This document shows positions 5,669 through 6,155 of a DNA stretch of 6,155 bases, piece by piece (within the stretch, counting starts at the first letter, position 1; each line of letters starts with the position of its first letter). Position numbers and translations under genes: made by a program. The notes beneath the pieces were generated by a model that did no database searches, had not been told where the DNA came from, and was given only the letters and a program-made list of their open reading frames with translations. Source of the stretch: Aquificota bacterium. GTDB taxonomy: Bacteria; Aquificota; Aquificia; Aquificales; Hydrogenothermaceae. The stretch covers positions 1-6,155 of the forward strand of contig JAADDT010000058.1 of the NCBI GenBank assembly GCA_013153765.1, in the 5' to 3' direction.

Positions 5669-6083
5669 CTATTTCAAGCCCGCTAAAGAAAAATGGGATT
5701 TCAAACTGGGCAGACTGGGGGGAGTCGGAGCCGTGTACGGCGTTTTCACCTATGTTAGTGCCGTAAAGCTTCCTTAAAGTGCCTTCCTCCGCCTCCTCAG
5801 GATTTGTTGCACCCATTATTTGCCTTATCCTTTCTATAGCATTCTCCCCTTCCCATACCATTGCCACTATGGGACCGGAAGACATAAACTCACACAGCTC
5901 ATCGTAAAAAGGTCTTTCCCTGTGGACGTGGTAAAACTGACCTGCCTGTTCCTTCGTCAGCTTTAGTTTTTTCAGGGCTACCAGCTTAAAGCCTTTTTCC
6001 TGCACGTGGGCTATTATTTTACCTTCCACACCTTTTTTAACCGCGTCCGGTTTTACCAGCATCAGCGTTCTTTCTACCGCCAT
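5661..6083 (-). CDS. ndk: Nucleoside diphosphate kinase
   Basis: This 140-residue enzyme transfers the gamma phosphate of ATP to other (deoxy)nucleoside diphosphates through a phospho-histidine in the cytosol, making GTP, CTP, UTP and dNTPs. All key residues are visible. Lys11 lies in LVKPDAV, Tyr51 in FYHVHRERPFY, Arg87 after IER, and Thr93 in GATNPEEA. Arg104 lies in the TLRKLYG segment, and Asn114 and the phosphorylated His117 are in NAVHGSDS. Length and order are normal, with a short typical C-terminus after the FEIPFFF segment. The ATG at 6083 has a near-perfect SD, AGGAGGAA (complement of 6087-6094). It is the first gene of the minus-strand series, and its stop codon lies inside the start of the DUF4149 gene. 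Placed at the head of a series that ends in a GTPase, it could secure local GTP supply, but it is a housekeeping enzyme and the link may be accidental. Confidence 0.97.
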   Translation of the reverse strand: MAVERTLMLVKPDAVKKGVEGKIIAHVQEKGFKLVALKKLKLTKEQAGQFYHVHRERPFYDELCEFMSSGPIVAMVWEGENAIERIRQIMGATNPEEAEEGTLRKLYGTNIGENAVHGSDSPQSAQFEIPFFFSGLEIVG

Positions 6084-6094
6084 CTATTCCTCCT

Positions 6095-6147
6095 GACCGT
6101 TTTGTTTTTTATTATTATACAGTATCTTATAAAACGAATATACGTTT
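6095..6147 (-). promoter_or_regulatory. Probable promoter of the ndk-led operon, with a dyad near the -35 position
   Basis: Read on the minus strand, a perfect TATAAT (complement of 6114-6119) is preceded by TG, as at the deaminase promoter (TGTATAAT in both). It is followed by an A-rich leader of about 25 bases down to the ndk SD. No TTGACA-like -35 is visible at 16-18 bp spacing. Instead an inverted repeat, AAACG-N6-CGTTT (6132-6147; 14 of 16 positions symmetric), covers the place where the -35 should be, so an activator or repressor could bind there. The region to the right of it is cut off by the window edge. Confidence 0.5.
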
Positions 6148-6155
6148 AGACCGAT

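Overview
The window looks like chromosomal DNA of a thermophilic bacterium, most likely a member of the Aquificota. The proteins are rich in Lys, Glu and Ile. Genes are tightly packed, with several overlaps and gaps of a few bases. The set of families (Ras-like MglA-type GTPase, Roadblock, DUF4388, DUF4149, DUF3108, SAH/MTA deaminase) also fits that phylum. This placement is inferred from gene content and style, not from a search. I see no insertion sequence, phage, CRISPR or tRNA.

Layout. Bases 1-85 are the 3' part of a 5S rRNA on the + strand, probably the end of an rRNA operon cut by the window edge. Directly after it, and converging on it, lies a minus-strand gene for an exported DUF3108 protein (88-759). 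A 48-base divergent control region (760-807) separates that gene from a plus-strand gene for a SAH/methylthioadenosine deaminase (808-2121). From 6083 back to 2116 the whole minus strand is one tightly packed gene series, probably one operon. In transcription order it holds: ndk (nucleoside diphosphate kinase), a four-helix DUF4149 membrane protein, a two-helix HAMP protein with no output domain, a 321-residue acidic protein, a Roadblock/LC7 protein, a DUF4388 protein and a Ras-like GTPase. A good -10 box lies upstream of ndk near the right edge. The last operon gene overlaps the end of the deaminase gene tail to tail by 6 bp. There is no gene-free stretch longer than about 75 bases.

How the genes may work together. 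The five promoter-distal genes look like one membrane-linked small-GTPase signalling device. The GTPase would be the switch, and the Roadblock protein would be its MglB-like partner or activator. The acidic protein seems to carry a second, divergent Roadblock-like fold, a long Glu-rich linker and a helical C-terminal domain. The DUF4388 protein would be an adaptor, and the HAMP protein would tie the device to the membrane. The joint operation is inference from gene order and domain types. ndk, which regenerates GTP, is the first gene of the same series. The SAH deaminase is metabolically unrelated (removal of SAH and MTA in the SAM cycle) and simply faces the operon.
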